A DNA stretch of 50,126 bases from Dyella acidisoli (GTDB lineage: Bacteria; Pseudomonadota; Gammaproteobacteria; Xanthomonadales; Rhodanobacteraceae), in assembly GCF_030160295.1 (NCBI RefSeq), contig NZ_BSOB01000057.1, positions 60,326 through 110,451 of the forward strand, given 5' to 3'. This document shows positions 26,667 through 35,504 of the stretch, in pieces (positions within the stretch are counted from its first letter, which is position 1; each line of letters starts with the position of its first letter). Both the position numbers and the translations under genes were made by a program. Below the pieces are notes generated by a model, which saw only the letters and a program-made list of their open reading frames with translations, did no database searches and was not told where the DNA came from.

Positions 26667-28823
26667 ATGAGCAAACGCAACGACCAAGACGCCATGTCAG
26701 CCGCCAGCGCCACTGCACCCGAAATCGAAGCTGCTCCCGTCGTCGATCTCAATGACAAGGGACACTACATTCACCGAGAACTGTCGCAACTGCAGTTCAA
26801 CAACAGGGTGCTGGAGCAGGCGCTGGATGAGCGCACGCCGTTGCTTGAACGCTTGAAGTTCCTGCTGATCTTCTCCAGCAACATGGACGAGTTCTTCGAG
26901 ATCCGCGTGGCCGGCCTCAAGAGCCAGCTTGCCTTCGGTCACGAGATCGTCGGGCCCGACGGCATTCCGCCCAAGCAGGCGTTGACGGAAATCAGCGATA
27001 TCGCGCACCGCCAAATCGCGCGCCAATACGCCATCCTCAACGAGCGTCTGCTGCCGGAACTTGATCGGTACGGCATCCGCATCGTGCGCCGCGAGAACTG
27101 GTCGCCAGCGCAAAAACGCTGGGTGCAGCGCTACTTCCGCCAGGAAGTAGCGCCGATGATGACGCCGATCGGCCTCGACCCCACTCATCCGTTCCCGCTG
27201 CTGGTCAACAAGAGCCTCAACTTCATCGTCGAACTGGAAGGCGTAGATGCCTTCGGCCGTGATTCGGGCCTGGCCATTTTGCCAGCGCCGCGCGTGCTTC
27301 CGCGCATCATGCGCTTGCCGGAAGACGTGTGCGAAGGCGGCGAAAACTACGTGCTGCTGTCGTCGATCATTCATGCCCATGCGGAGGAACTGTTCCCCGG
27401 GATGGAGGTGCTCGGCTGCTACCAATTCCGTCTTACGCGCAACGCCGATCTCACCATCGATCCGGAAGAAATGGACGACCTCGCCCGCGCACTGCGCGGC
27501 GAATTGTTCTCGCGCCGCTTCGGCGACGCGGTGCGACTGGAAGTGGCGGACAACTGCCCGAAGAAACTCACCGATTACTTGCTCAAGCAGTTCGGCCTGA
27601 CCGAGGCGGAACTGTACGAGGTAAACGGCCCGGTGAACCTGACGCGCATGTTCGGCATCATCAATCGCAGCGACAGTCCGCATCTGCAATATCCGCCCTT
27701 CGTGCCTGCCATTCCCAAGGCATTGAAGAAAGCGGAAGACCTGTTCCAGGTGATCAACAAGCAAGATGTGTTGCTGCTGCATCCTTTCGAGTCCTTTGCA
27801 CCGGTGGTCGACCTGGTGCGCCAAGCGGCGAAAGATCCGGCCGTACTGACCATCGAGCAGACGCTGTACCGCACTGGCGCCACCTCCGAAATCGTCGACG
27901 CACTCGTGGAAGCCGCACGCGCCGGCAAGGAAGTGATCGCGGTGGTGGAACTGCGCGCGCGTTTCGATGAGGAATCCAACCTCAGCCTGGCCCAGCGTCT
28001 GCAGCAAGCCGGCGCAGTGGTGATCTACGGCGTGGTCGACGTGAAGACCCACGCCAAGATGATGCTGATCCAGCGTCGCGAGGGCCAGAAACTGCAGCGC
28101 TACGCGCACTTGGGCACCGGCAACTACCACAGCGGCAACGCGCGCCTGTATACCGACTACAGCCTGCTCACTTCTGATGCAGCGCTGTGCGAAGACGTGC
28201 ACAAACTCTTCAGCCAACTCACCGGCATGGGCAAGCTCCTGAAGATGAAGAAGCTGCTGCATGCGCCGTTCACGCTGAAGAAATCGCTGCTCGAGATGAT
28301 TGCGAGCGAAACGGCGCACGCCCAAGCTGGCAAGCCGGCGCACATGATCATCAAGATCAACGCACTTACCGATGCGAAGATGATCCGTGCGCTGTACAAA
28401 GCCAGCATCGCCGGCGTGAAAGTGGATTTGCTGGTCCGCGGCATGTGCTGTCTGCGTCCAGGCATTCCTGGCGTTTCGAACAACATCCGCGTGTGCTCGA
28501 TCGTTGGTCGCTTCCTCGAACACAGTCGCGTGTATTGGTTTGCCAATGACGGCGACGAACGCATGTATCTGGCCAGCGCCGACATGATGGAACGCAACCT
28601 GGATCGCCGGGTCGAAACCGGCTTCCCGATCGAGGACAAGAAACTGCGCCTGCGCATCCGCAAGGAGCTGGATCTCTACCTCACTGACAACACCACCGCG
28701 TGGCAATTGCACACGGACGGCAATTACTCACGCCTGCAACCGAACGACGGGCAACCGGCACACGACGCGCAGCAGCAGTTGTTGGAGAAGTATTGCGGCG
28801 CGGGCGCGCCTGCTGCGCCTTGA
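26667..28823 (+). CDS. ppk1: Polyphosphate kinase 1
   Basis: 718 aa from ATG 26667; upstream in-frame starts at 26580 and 26601 are possible but add only low-complexity residues. It polymerises the gamma-phosphate of ATP into polyphosphate. The N-terminal domain starts HRELSQLQFNNRVLEQA and SSNMDEFFEIRVAGL. The phosphorylated His481 sits in RYAHLGTGNYH and the second conserved His619 in FLEHSRVYWF. Two PLD-like domains fill the C-terminal half (ARLYTDYSLLT; YLASADMMERNLDRR). A ppx exopolyphosphatase gene is often next to ppk but is not visible here. Inverted repeats follow. Confidence 0.95.
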   Translation: MSKRNDQDAMSAASATAPEIEAAPVVDLNDKGHYIHRELSQLQFNNRVLEQALDERTPLLERLKFLLIFSSNMDEFFEIRVAGLKSQLAFGHEIVGPDGIPPKQALTEISDIAHRQIARQYAILNERLLPELDRYGIRIVRRENWSPAQKRWVQRYFRQEVAPMMTPIGLDPTHPFPLLVNKSLNFIVELEGVDAFGRDSGLAILPAPRVLPRIMRLPEDVCEGGENYVLLSSIIHAHAEELFPGMEVLGCYQFRLTRNADLTIDPEEMDDLARALRGELFSRRFGDAVRLEVADNCPKKLTDYLLKQFGLTEAELYEVNGPVNLTRMFGIINRSDSPHLQYPPFVPAIPKALKKAEDLFQVINKQDVLLLHPFESFAPVVDLVRQAAKDPAVLTIEQTLYRTGATSEIVDALVEAARAGKEVIAVVELRARFDEESNLSLAQRLQQAGAVVIYGVVDVKTHAKMMLIQRREGQKLQRYAHLGTGNYHSGNARLYTDYSLLTSDAALCEDVHKLFSQLTGMGKLLKMKKLLHAPFTLKKSLLEMIASETAHAQAGKPAHMIIKINALTDAKMIRALYKASIAGVKVDLLVRGMCCLRPGIPGVSNNIRVCSIVGRFLEHSRVYWFANDGDERMYLASADMMERNLDRRVETGFPIEDKKLRLRIRKELDLYLTDNTTAWQLHTDGNYSRLQPNDGQPAHDAQQQLLEKYCGAGAPAAP

Positions 28824-28844
28824 TTGCTGCCCTGCTTTTTTATT

Positions 28845-28976
28845 CCCTCTCCCCTCGGGGAGAGGGTTGGGGTGAGGGGTCAAGGCTTGCCTGAAGCCTC
28901 AAAAAAGCGACGCTACGACTGACCAGCATCGCAAGATTGCCCCCTCACCCTAGCCCTCTCCCCAGAGGGGAGAGGG
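28845..28976. repeat. CCCTCTCC/GGTGAGGG-type REPIN (inverted pair)
   Basis: The left unit has hairpin CCCTCTCCCC/GGGGAGAGGG (28845-28866) plus tail TTGGGGTGAGGGG. The right unit starts CCCCTCACCCTAG followed by the same hairpin (28954-28976). The two are inverted with about 60 bases between. The element fills the gap between convergent ppk1 and the FMN reductase gene. Confidence 0.85.
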
Positions 28977-29000
28977 AACGAAAATCAGTGTGTAGTCGCA

Positions 29001-29558
29001 TCACGCGTGTACGTGCCGCTTCACCCACTCCACGTAACGATCCACAAACCCCTGCAAGAACTTCTTCGTGCTGTCGACACCGACATTGCCCTCGTCGTCG
29101 ATCAGGCCATCGCTGAATTTCACGAATACCTCAGGCTGCCCCATCAGCGGTACATCCAGATAGGCAAGGATATTGCGCAGGTGCTGCTGCGCCATCGCCG
29201 TGCCCGTGCCACCCACGGAAATCCCGATCACCGCTCCCGGTTTATTGGCAAACGCGCTGCTGCCATAGGGGCGCGAGGCAATATCGATGGCATTCTTCAG
29301 CACACCCGGAATCGAGCGGTTGTATTCAGGCGTGACGAATAACAAGGCATTCGCAGCCTTGATCTGCGCCTTGAGCTGTTGGCAGACCGGTGGGTAGTCA
29401 CCGTCGAAATCCTGGTTGTAGAGCGGCAAGTTGTCGATGCGTATGTGCTCGAACGACAGTTCCTCCGGCGCCAGCTTCTCCACCGCCTTCGCCAGTTTGC
29501 GGTTGAACGAATCCCTGCGCAGGCTGCCGACCAATACCGCCACCTTGATTGCCGTCAT
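29001..29558 (-). CDS. NADPH-dependent FMN reductase family protein (ChrR/YieF-like)
   Basis: 185 aa, flavodoxin fold. GSLRRDSFNRKLAKA is the FMN-phosphate-binding loop and PEYNRSIPGVLKNAIDIASR the second conserved block of the family. These enzymes reduce quinones, azo compounds or metal ions such as chromate with NADPH in the cytoplasm. ATG 29558 is chosen because AGGAG lies 7 bases upstream; the frame extends further to 29675 but that part has no features. It stands alone between a repeat element and the promoter region of the next gene. Confidence 0.9.
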   Translation of the reverse strand: MTAIKVAVLVGSLRRDSFNRKLAKAVEKLAPEELSFEHIRIDNLPLYNQDFDGDYPPVCQQLKAQIKAANALLFVTPEYNRSIPGVLKNAIDIASRPYGSSAFANKPGAVIGISVGGTGTAMAQQHLRNILAYLDVPLMGQPEVFVKFSDGLIDDEGNVGVDSTKKFLQGFVDRYVEWVKRHVHA

Positions 29559-29870
29559 GTCTTTCTCCTGAGGGAAAGTTCGGTAAGTGCGCTTACGGGC
29601 ATCGGGCAACATGCGCCAACGGTGTGCTATCCAGCGTGAAATGGTGCGAATAGACATATGCCGAAGCGCTGGCACGTGTCATGCATAACAGGGAGACGGG
29701 CGTTTTGCTACGCGACAACGCGCCCACAATGGCGGTAACGTTCTTTCAGGGATTGTCCGCGATAGTCAGGGGAGTAGCAGGCCACCAGAAAGCCTGCCAG
29801 CCGCGGAGCAACCCATCCAACTAATAAGAAGCGGAAGCGTAGGACCACTTCAAGGATCGGGGGAATTGAG
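29559..29870. other. Intergenic region between FMN reductase and diguanylate cyclase genes
   Basis: 312 bases that should hold both divergent promoters. I looked for a c-di-GMP riboswitch ahead of the GGDEF gene and found no matching pattern. Confidence 0.4.
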
Positions 29871-31616
29871 GTGTCGGGGGAGGCTGTGTGCAAACCAGGC
29901 CTGTTGCAAAGGTGGCTTTTGGCCGTCTTGCTGTTCTTTTGCGCGCTGCCATCCCCGGTCCAGGCTAGTGGGAGCACCCCGCTGAAGGGGGCTTGGCGCG
30001 AAGTGACGCGGAACGACACGCCTGCGTCAGCCTTGGATGCATTCCGACAAGGCGTGTTCAAACCTTTCAATCCTTCGTTGCTGCAGCGGTTTCCGCGCAA
30101 TGACCTTGGCAGTTGGGTGGTATTGCAGCCGAATGCGGCCGGCGCGGAAGAAGAGCGCGTCCTGTCGATTTATCCCGCCCCACCGGGGTCGGTCACGCTC
30201 TATGACGGCCAGAACCATGGCCGCACGCTTGCCATGGACAATGTCGATGGCGCCCTCCATGGCCATGGGCGACTGGCATTTCATCTTCCCGGCGGCCAGG
30301 GAACGCCGCGACCGATGCTGCTGAAATTCGAACCCAGCGGCACCCTTGCCGCGCCCGAACACTTCGAACTGCAAAGCCTCGACGACTATCTGCGCGAAGA
30401 CGCCAACTGGCTGGCCTTTGCCACGGCATGCTTTGCCGTCATGGTGGCGATGGCGCTGATGGCGCTGTGCTTTGCCATCATGCTGCGTGACGTGACCTTT
30501 GCCTGGTACACCGGCTACATGCTTTGCTACGTAGTGGTGCAAGGCGTGCAGACCGGCTTTCTATTCCATCCGCTTGGCCTGGGCTGGCTGGCCGGATCGG
30601 AAGTGCTGGTGGGCGCGTCGGCAGTAGCGCTGTCGGTATCGTTCGCCGCGCTCTTCATCAGCCGCTTCTGCGACGTCCAGCGTTACGCACCGGCGTTACG
30701 CGTGCCTGTGGTGGCATTGGGTTTTGCCATGCCGCTGATCGTGCTGATGCGTTGCACCGGCATTTCCGAGTTGGTGATGATGGCGCAGACACTGGTCAAT
30801 CCGGTGCTGATCCTGGGCGCACTGCTGTTGCTGCTGACGGCGCTGGTTACGGGCGCAAGAGGTTCGCGGCAGGCATGGTTTTTCCTCGCCGGCTGGACGC
30901 CGCTGCTCGTGCTGACCGCATTGACCAGCGCACAAGATACTGGCGCACTGCCGAGTCTCGACTGGCTCAATGACGCCAGCATCGGCATGGGCGCGTTCGA
31001 GGCGATCGTGCTGTCGCTGGGCTTGGCCGACCGCGCGCTCACCATGCGGCATGATCGCGACAGCGTGCGCGTGCTGGCCGATCGCGATGCACTCACCAAT
31101 ATCCTCAACCGGCGTGCCTGGTCTGAAGCCGCTACCCTGTTGCTCACTGATGTAGGCAAGTCGGATCGACTCATCGCGCTGTTGTTTTTGGATCTGGATC
31201 ATTTCAAGGTGCTGAATGATTTGCAGGGCCATGCGGCCGGCGACCGCGCGCTGGTGACCGTAGCCCAGGTACTGAGCAGCGAACTTCGCCCCACCGATCT
31301 GCTAGGCCGTTATGGCGGTGAAGAATTCGTCGCCATGCTGCACGACGTGAACCAGGAGCAGGCCATGCAAGTCGCTACGCGCCTATGCCGACGCGTGCAT
31401 CGTTTGGAAATTCCTGTCGACCAGCAAGATTTGCGGCTGAGCGTGAGCATTGGCCTGGCGATGCGCAGCATGGGCGATACACTCGAATCGATGATCGAGC
31501 GTGCGGATCAGGCGATGTATTTCGTGAAGCTCAATGGCCGCAATCATGCGCATGCGTATGAGCGGCGTGCGGAGATGTATGCCAATCGCAATCCGCCCAG
31601 ACCAGGGAACAGTTAA
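29871..31616 (+). CDS. 7TM-DISM diguanylate cyclase (GGDEF)
   Basis: 581 aa. A signal peptide (about 1-32) is followed by a periplasmic sensor part of about 145 residues in the 7TMR-DISM extracellular style, seven hydrophobic helices (about 180-390), then the cyclase. The active-site motif GGEEF is at 482-486; metal-binding DLDHFKVLND is at 441-450. An RxxD inhibitory site (Arg473-Asp476) lies exactly five residues before GGEEF, so product inhibition is expected. It makes cyclic di-GMP in response to an outside signal. The start is GTG 29871 with a GGGGGAATTGAG purine stretch in front. Confidence 0.92.
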   Translation: MSGEAVCKPGLLQRWLLAVLLFFCALPSPVQASGSTPLKGAWREVTRNDTPASALDAFRQGVFKPFNPSLLQRFPRNDLGSWVVLQPNAAGAEEERVLSIYPAPPGSVTLYDGQNHGRTLAMDNVDGALHGHGRLAFHLPGGQGTPRPMLLKFEPSGTLAAPEHFELQSLDDYLREDANWLAFATACFAVMVAMALMALCFAIMLRDVTFAWYTGYMLCYVVVQGVQTGFLFHPLGLGWLAGSEVLVGASAVALSVSFAALFISRFCDVQRYAPALRVPVVALGFAMPLIVLMRCTGISELVMMAQTLVNPVLILGALLLLLTALVTGARGSRQAWFFLAGWTPLLVLTALTSAQDTGALPSLDWLNDASIGMGAFEAIVLSLGLADRALTMRHDRDSVRVLADRDALTNILNRRAWSEAATLLLTDVGKSDRLIALLFLDLDHFKVLNDLQGHAAGDRALVTVAQVLSSELRPTDLLGRYGGEEFVAMLHDVNQEQAMQVATRLCRRVHRLEIPVDQQDLRLSVSIGLAMRSMGDTLESMIERADQAMYFVKLNGRNHAHAYERRAEMYANRNPPRPGNS

Positions 31617-31620
31617 CCAC

Positions 31621-31658
31621 ATGGCCGTCATTCCCGCGAAAGCGGGAATGACGGCCAT
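31621..31658. repeat. GTCATTCC-type REP hairpin, perfect 17-bp stem
   Basis: The arm ATGGCCGTCATTCCCGC (31621-31637) pairs perfectly with 31642-31658 around GAAA. It is a single hairpin version of the repeat pairs at 12210 and 43161. It lies between the convergent cyclase and E1 genes and may stop transcription of both. Confidence 0.85.
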
Positions 31659-31689
31659 GAGGGTTACGATCCTTCATCAATACATAAGC

Positions 31690-33960
31690 TTACTTACGAT
31701 CAGCAAGCTTCTTCGCCGCTGCGACGACTTCTACATCCCCCGGTAGCACCAGGAACGCAGCGCCCGCCAGTGGCGTATAGGTATCCGCGCCCACCACGCG
31801 TTCCAGCGGTGTACTGCCGCAACCGCCTTCCACGATGGCAGTGATCACGCCCTCGCCCACACCGGCGCTCTTGCGACCTTCGTCCAGAACGAGAATGTGC
31901 TTGGCGTTCTTCGCCTGCTTGGCAATGAAGGCATCGTTGAGCGGAGCAAGCCAACGCAGATCGACCACACGTACTTTCCAGCCCAGTTCTTTTTCGATGG
32001 TACGCGCCGAACGCAGGGCCATCGGTACACCGTTGCCGAAGGTGAAAATCACCAGATCGTTGGCCTCATCGTTGTAGACGCGGCCCTCGCCCAACGTCAT
32101 CGCTTCGCCGGTTGCGGGATAAGTGAACTGCCACTGGCCGTCACCGGCTTCATAGAGATCCTTGGCCATGTACAGCGCGATCGGCTCCAGGTACGCGCAC
32201 ACGCGGCCATCCACTTTCGCCAGCGCCATCATCGTGCGCAGCATGGTGGCGGCATCGTCGCCGCGACTGGGACAACCGACGACGAGACCGGGAATATCGC
32301 GCAATGCAGCGATCGAGTTGTCATTGTGGAAGTGACCGCCAAACCCGCGCTGATAGCCGAGCGAGGCCACGCGCATCACCAGCGGATTGCGGTATTGGCC
32401 GTTGGAGAAGAACTGCAGCGATGCCGCTTCGCCGCGAATCTGGTCGCAGGCATTGTGAAAATACGCCAGATACTGGATTTCCGGAATCGGCAGCATCCCC
32501 ATGTTGGCATAGCCTTGCGCAAGCCCGAGGATGACTGTTTCGTCGAGCAAGGTGTTGAACACACGATTGCCCTTGAAGGTTTTGTTCAAACCCTTGGTGA
32601 CGGTGTACACGCCGCCCTTCTGCGCCACGTCCTCGCCGAACAGCAGCGATTCGGGATACTTCGCCATCAGGTCGTGCAAGGCCTGGTTGATCTGGATGGC
32701 CAGATGGCGCGGCGGCTGCTTCTCCGGCAACTTCTCTTCACCGCCGAACACGGCAACGCGTTTGTCCTGATAGTCGGTGCGTTCGGCTTCGGCTTTCACC
32801 TGACCCGGTGTGTACGGCGCGAGTGGTGTCATCACTTCGTCCAGGCTTTGCAGCCTGGGGCGGCGATCTGCATCTTCCGCCGCGGCAAAGCAACGCTTGC
32901 GCAGGGTTTCGTTCAAGGTGAGAAGTTCGTCCTTCGAATAGAGCCCCGATTCCAAGGCGATCGCAGCGGAACGCAGCAACGGATCGGACGCTTCCACCGC
33001 CACCAGTTCTTCGATGCTGCGCCACTCGATTTCGAAATCGGTGCCGGCATGGCCCATGATGCGCGTGGTCTTCAAATGCAGGAACGTGGGCCGACGCGTT
33101 TCGCGGCAATGATCCACCGCGCGCTGCACCTGCTCGTAACCGCTGGCCAAGTCCAGGCCATCAGCAAAGAAGTAATCCAGATCATTGCGATGCTGGAAGT
33201 TGTTCGCCACCCAACCGCTGGGCGTTTTCACCGAAATGCCGATGCCGTTGTCTTCGCAGACGAACAGCACGGGCGCAGGCAGCTTCTGATAGGCCGTCCA
33301 TGCTGCAGCGTTGAACGCCGTTTGCGCGGTCGCGTGATTGCTCGAAGCATCGCCGAACGAGCAAATGGCGATGGAATCGTTGGGAATCGGCAAGGTATGT
33401 CCGATACGGCGCGCCTGCTCGATGGCGACGGCCGTGCCCAAGGCTTTGGGCAGATGCGAAGCAATGGTGGAAGTCTGCGGCAACACCCACAACGGTTTGC
33501 TGCCCCACACCTTGTGACGGCCGCCGGAAGCGGGATCTTCCTTGCTGGCGGCAAACGACAGCGCCGAATCCATCACTGGATCCATGCCCGGCAATTTGCG
33601 GAAGCGCTCGGCCATGAAACCGCCCGAGCGGTAATGCAGGAAGGCCGGATCGGTATGACGCGTCAGTCGCGCCACCATGGCATTGCCTTCGTGGCCGGAA
33701 CTGCCGATGGTGTAGAACACTTTGTTTTGCACGCGCAGCACACGCGCCATCAGATCGAGATGGCGTGAAATCAGCTGCGATTCCAGCAGCTCACGGAAAC
33801 CGCGTGCATCCAGCGCACTGCCCGGCAGCACGGATTCGTGGTCGCGCGGTTTGGCGCGCACGTCGCCCTGCCAAAGCTGCACGAACTCGGTGAAGTTCTG
33901 ATCGACGATCTCGGCGCGGTTGAAGCCCTTGTGGCGGGCGGCGATGGGAGTGGCAGACAT
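31690..33960 (-). CDS. Fused alpha/beta 2-oxoacid dehydrogenase E1 component
   Basis: 756 aa. Residues about 40-400 match the E1 alpha subunit, with the thiamine diphosphate region SFGDASSNHATAQTAFN (about 201-217) and CEDNGIGIS. About 420-756 matches the E1 beta subunit (LLFGEDVAQKGGVYTVT; PEIQYLAYFHNACDQI). The fusion is the type found for branched-chain-like 2-oxoacid dehydrogenases, which decarboxylate 2-oxoacids onto the lipoyl group of E2. No E2 or E3 gene is in the window. GDA replaces the usual GDG. It lies 43 bases downstream of the nucleotidyltransferase-like gene on the same strand, so it could share that transcript. Confidence 0.88.
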   Translation of the reverse strand: MSATPIAARHKGFNRAEIVDQNFTEFVQLWQGDVRAKPRDHESVLPGSALDARGFRELLESQLISRHLDLMARVLRVQNKVFYTIGSSGHEGNAMVARLTRHTDPAFLHYRSGGFMAERFRKLPGMDPVMDSALSFAASKEDPASGGRHKVWGSKPLWVLPQTSTIASHLPKALGTAVAIEQARRIGHTLPIPNDSIAICSFGDASSNHATAQTAFNAAAWTAYQKLPAPVLFVCEDNGIGISVKTPSGWVANNFQHRNDLDYFFADGLDLASGYEQVQRAVDHCRETRRPTFLHLKTTRIMGHAGTDFEIEWRSIEELVAVEASDPLLRSAAIALESGLYSKDELLTLNETLRKRCFAAAEDADRRPRLQSLDEVMTPLAPYTPGQVKAEAERTDYQDKRVAVFGGEEKLPEKQPPRHLAIQINQALHDLMAKYPESLLFGEDVAQKGGVYTVTKGLNKTFKGNRVFNTLLDETVILGLAQGYANMGMLPIPEIQYLAYFHNACDQIRGEAASLQFFSNGQYRNPLVMRVASLGYQRGFGGHFHNDNSIAALRDIPGLVVGCPSRGDDAATMLRTMMALAKVDGRVCAYLEPIALYMAKDLYEAGDGQWQFTYPATGEAMTLGEGRVYNDEANDLVIFTFGNGVPMALRSARTIEKELGWKVRVVDLRWLAPLNDAFIAKQAKNAKHILVLDEGRKSAGVGEGVITAIVEGGCGSTPLERVVGADTYTPLAGAAFLVLPGDVEVVAAAKKLADRK

Positions 33961-34003
33961 GATGGTGAAGTTCTCTAGGGTGATCGGTTTGGCGCGCTAT
34001 GTT

Positions 34004-34483
34004 TTATAAAGCACGCAGCAGGTCGGCACGCGCAAAGTCTTTGGTGCGACCGAAGCTTTCAAAGATGCGGATTTGTTCGTCGCGTGCAGGAATCGGCACT
34101 TCGATGCCCGCGACGCTCACGTGCACGACGTGATTCAAGCGCACAGCTTGCCAGCCGTGCTCACCGTGCAGTTCAAGACCGCCCATGACTTCGAGCGGCA
34201 TACCGGGAAATTGAAAACGGGCGAAGCACGAACGAAAGCGCTCAGCGCCGGCAGGCGTGTAGGACGTATCCAAGCGCGATGGCCATAACGCGATCAGACG
34301 CTGTGCATCCGCAACGCTGGTCAGCAGATCCAGATCGGCCGCCTCTACCGCCGCGCCGGCTAGCGCGGCAGCAGCGCTTCCGATCACCGCCCATTCGTCG
34401 CGGCAATGTGTGTGCAGCTGCGGCACGCTGGCCGCAATCACTTCGCACAAGGCCGGACTGAGCTGCATCATGGGCAAAGTCAT
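34004..34483 (-). CDS. Nucleotidyltransferase-like protein, 159 aa
   Basis: The sequence WAVIGSAAAALAGA followed by ADLDLL resembles the Gly-Ser...DxD motif of the nucleotidyltransferase fold (MNT/AbiEii-like). The catalytic role is unproven because only the first acidic pair is obvious. The C-terminus (RDEQIRIFESFGRTKDFARA) is helical and resembles the tail of such proteins. ATG 34483 overlaps the stop of the GDCCVxC gene as ATGA, which fixes the start and implies coupled translation. Third gene of a GNAT / GDCCVxC / nucleotidyltransferase-like operon. Confidence 0.75.
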   Translation of the reverse strand: MTLPMMQLSPALCEVIAASVPQLHTHCRDEWAVIGSAAAALAGAAVEAADLDLLTSVADAQRLIALWPSRLDTSYTPAGAERFRSCFARFQFPGMPLEVMGGLELHGEHGWQAVRLNHVVHVSVAGIEVPIPARDEQIRIFESFGRTKDFARADLLRAL

Positions 34484-34749
34484 TCCGGTTTTTGAGAGCG
34501 ATGACCGCAGCATGCCGACTCGGCGCCATGGTCATTCGATGTGCTCGCGCTCTGCTGTATCGGCGGACACTTGACCGATCCATATGAGCAAAATACGCAG
34601 CAATCACCGGGCTTGGGTCGAAGCAACGCCTTGCAGTTCGGGCAATCGTAGAAAAACAGACAAGCATCGACGGGCATGGTTTCTTCTTGCGAGAAACCGC
34701 AATGCGGACAGGTGATGACGGATTGCAAAATAGGCTCGCTCACAGTCAT
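34480..34749 (-). CDS. GDCCVxC-domain small Cys-rich protein
   Basis: 89 aa. Two CxxC pairs early (CPHCG and CPNCK) look like a zinc-ribbon. The family signature GDCCVFCSYGSVKCPPIQ follows. NCBI names this domain 'GDCCVxC domain-containing (seleno)protein'; this copy uses cysteine, with no in-frame TGA inside. More Cys/His occur near the end (ACCGHR). Function unknown; metal or redox binding is likely. ATG 34749 follows the GNAT stop by 10 bases. A longer frame to 34941 would overlap the GNAT gene and is rejected. Its stop overlaps the next start as ATGA. Confidence 0.85.
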   Translation of the reverse strand: MTVSEPILQSVITCPHCGFSQEETMPVDACLFFYDCPNCKALLRPKPGDCCVFCSYGSVKCPPIQQSASTSNDHGAESACCGHRSQKPE

Positions 34750-34759
34750 GCCTCTCGAT

Positions 34760-35311
34760 TCAACGCATCCCTCGTTTGAGCAACCACTCTTCGCGCGTTT
34801 GACCCCAGACTTCCACGGTGACGTCCTGATAGGGCTCCGGCAAGCGGGAATGACGCAGGAATCGGGAACCCAGGCGCTTGGCCAGTGCGATCGACGGGAG
34901 GTTGTCCGAGTTGATGGAATGGATGATGTCCGTCCATCCAAGATGCTCGAAACTCCAGTCGATGGCCGCTACTGCACCTTCGTACGCATAGCCTTTGCCC
35001 CAGGCTCCGCGCGCCAAGCCCCAACCGACTTCCTTGCCCGGCCAGCCTTCCGGCTGCCAGGGGCCAAGACGGCCGACCCAGTGGCCGGTGGCTTTTTCGA
35101 TCACCGAAAACATCGAATAACCCTGAATCATCCAGGCACCCGCCAAGGTCAGAAAACCGCGCCACGCGACAGGACGCGATTGCATGCCGCCGATGAAATG
35201 CGCAGCCTCTGCATCGGCCATGTTCGCGGCGTAGGCGTCGAAATCCTCGCGGATGGGCGGACGCAGGATCAGGCGTTCGGTTTCGATGATGCGGATATCG
35301 TGGATCGACAC
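34760..35311 (-). CDS. GNAT-family N-acetyltransferase (RimJ/RimL-like)
   Basis: 183 aa. It starts with ETERLILRPPIREDFDAYAA, typical of the RimJ-like acetyltransferase_3 group, and has the acetyl-CoA-binding AWGKGYAYEGA (motif A, about residue 103-113) plus the NLPSIALAKRLG motif B. It should acetylate an amino group from acetyl-CoA; the target is unknown. The start is GTG 35311 with AGGA upstream. It is the first gene of the three-gene operon, transcribed into the GDCCVxC gene. Confidence 0.9.
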   Translation of the reverse strand: MSIHDIRIIETERLILRPPIREDFDAYAANMADAEAAHFIGGMQSRPVAWRGFLTLAGAWMIQGYSMFSVIEKATGHWVGRLGPWQPEGWPGKEVGWGLARGAWGKGYAYEGAVAAIDWSFEHLGWTDIIHSINSDNLPSIALAKRLGSRFLRHSRLPEPYQDVTVEVWGQTREEWLLKRGMR

Positions 35312-35347
35312 GGTGCAGTCCTGGTTTTCGTCTCACCTGGAACCTGG

Positions 35348-35484
35348 CCCCTCTCCCCTCGGGAGAGGGGTTAGGGTGAGGGTACGATCAATGCGCGATA
35401 ACCACGGCTTGTGCGAAAGGTCGGTATCGCGCTTCGCCCGAACCCTCACCCGCCTCTCGGCACCCTCTCCCAAAGGGAGAGGGG
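35348..35484. repeat. CCCTCTCC/GGTGAGGG-type REPIN (inverted pair)
   Basis: The left hairpin CCCCTCTCCC.../GGGAGAGGGG (35348-35370) is followed by TTAGGGTGAGGG. The right unit starts AACCCTCACC, followed by a hairpin CCCTCTCCC/GGGAGAGGG (35463-35483). The gap is about 60 bases. It lies between the GNAT and glutaryl-CoA dehydrogenase genes. Confidence 0.85.
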
Positions 35485-35504
35485 ACTCACTAAGCCAGAT
35501 CGCG

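Noticed and set aside
26697-28712. 671-codon open frame on the minus strand
   Set aside because: It lies fully opposite ppk1, is rich in His/Gln/Arg as expected for antisense of high-GC coding DNA, and has no motif.
29700-29870. Possible c-di-GMP riboswitch ahead of the GGDEF gene
   Set aside because: The sequence lacks the conserved GEMM core pairs and loop signatures.
31897-33768. 623-codon open frame on the plus strand
   Set aside because: It is the antisense of the fused E1 gene, which has clear conserved motifs; the antisense product has none.
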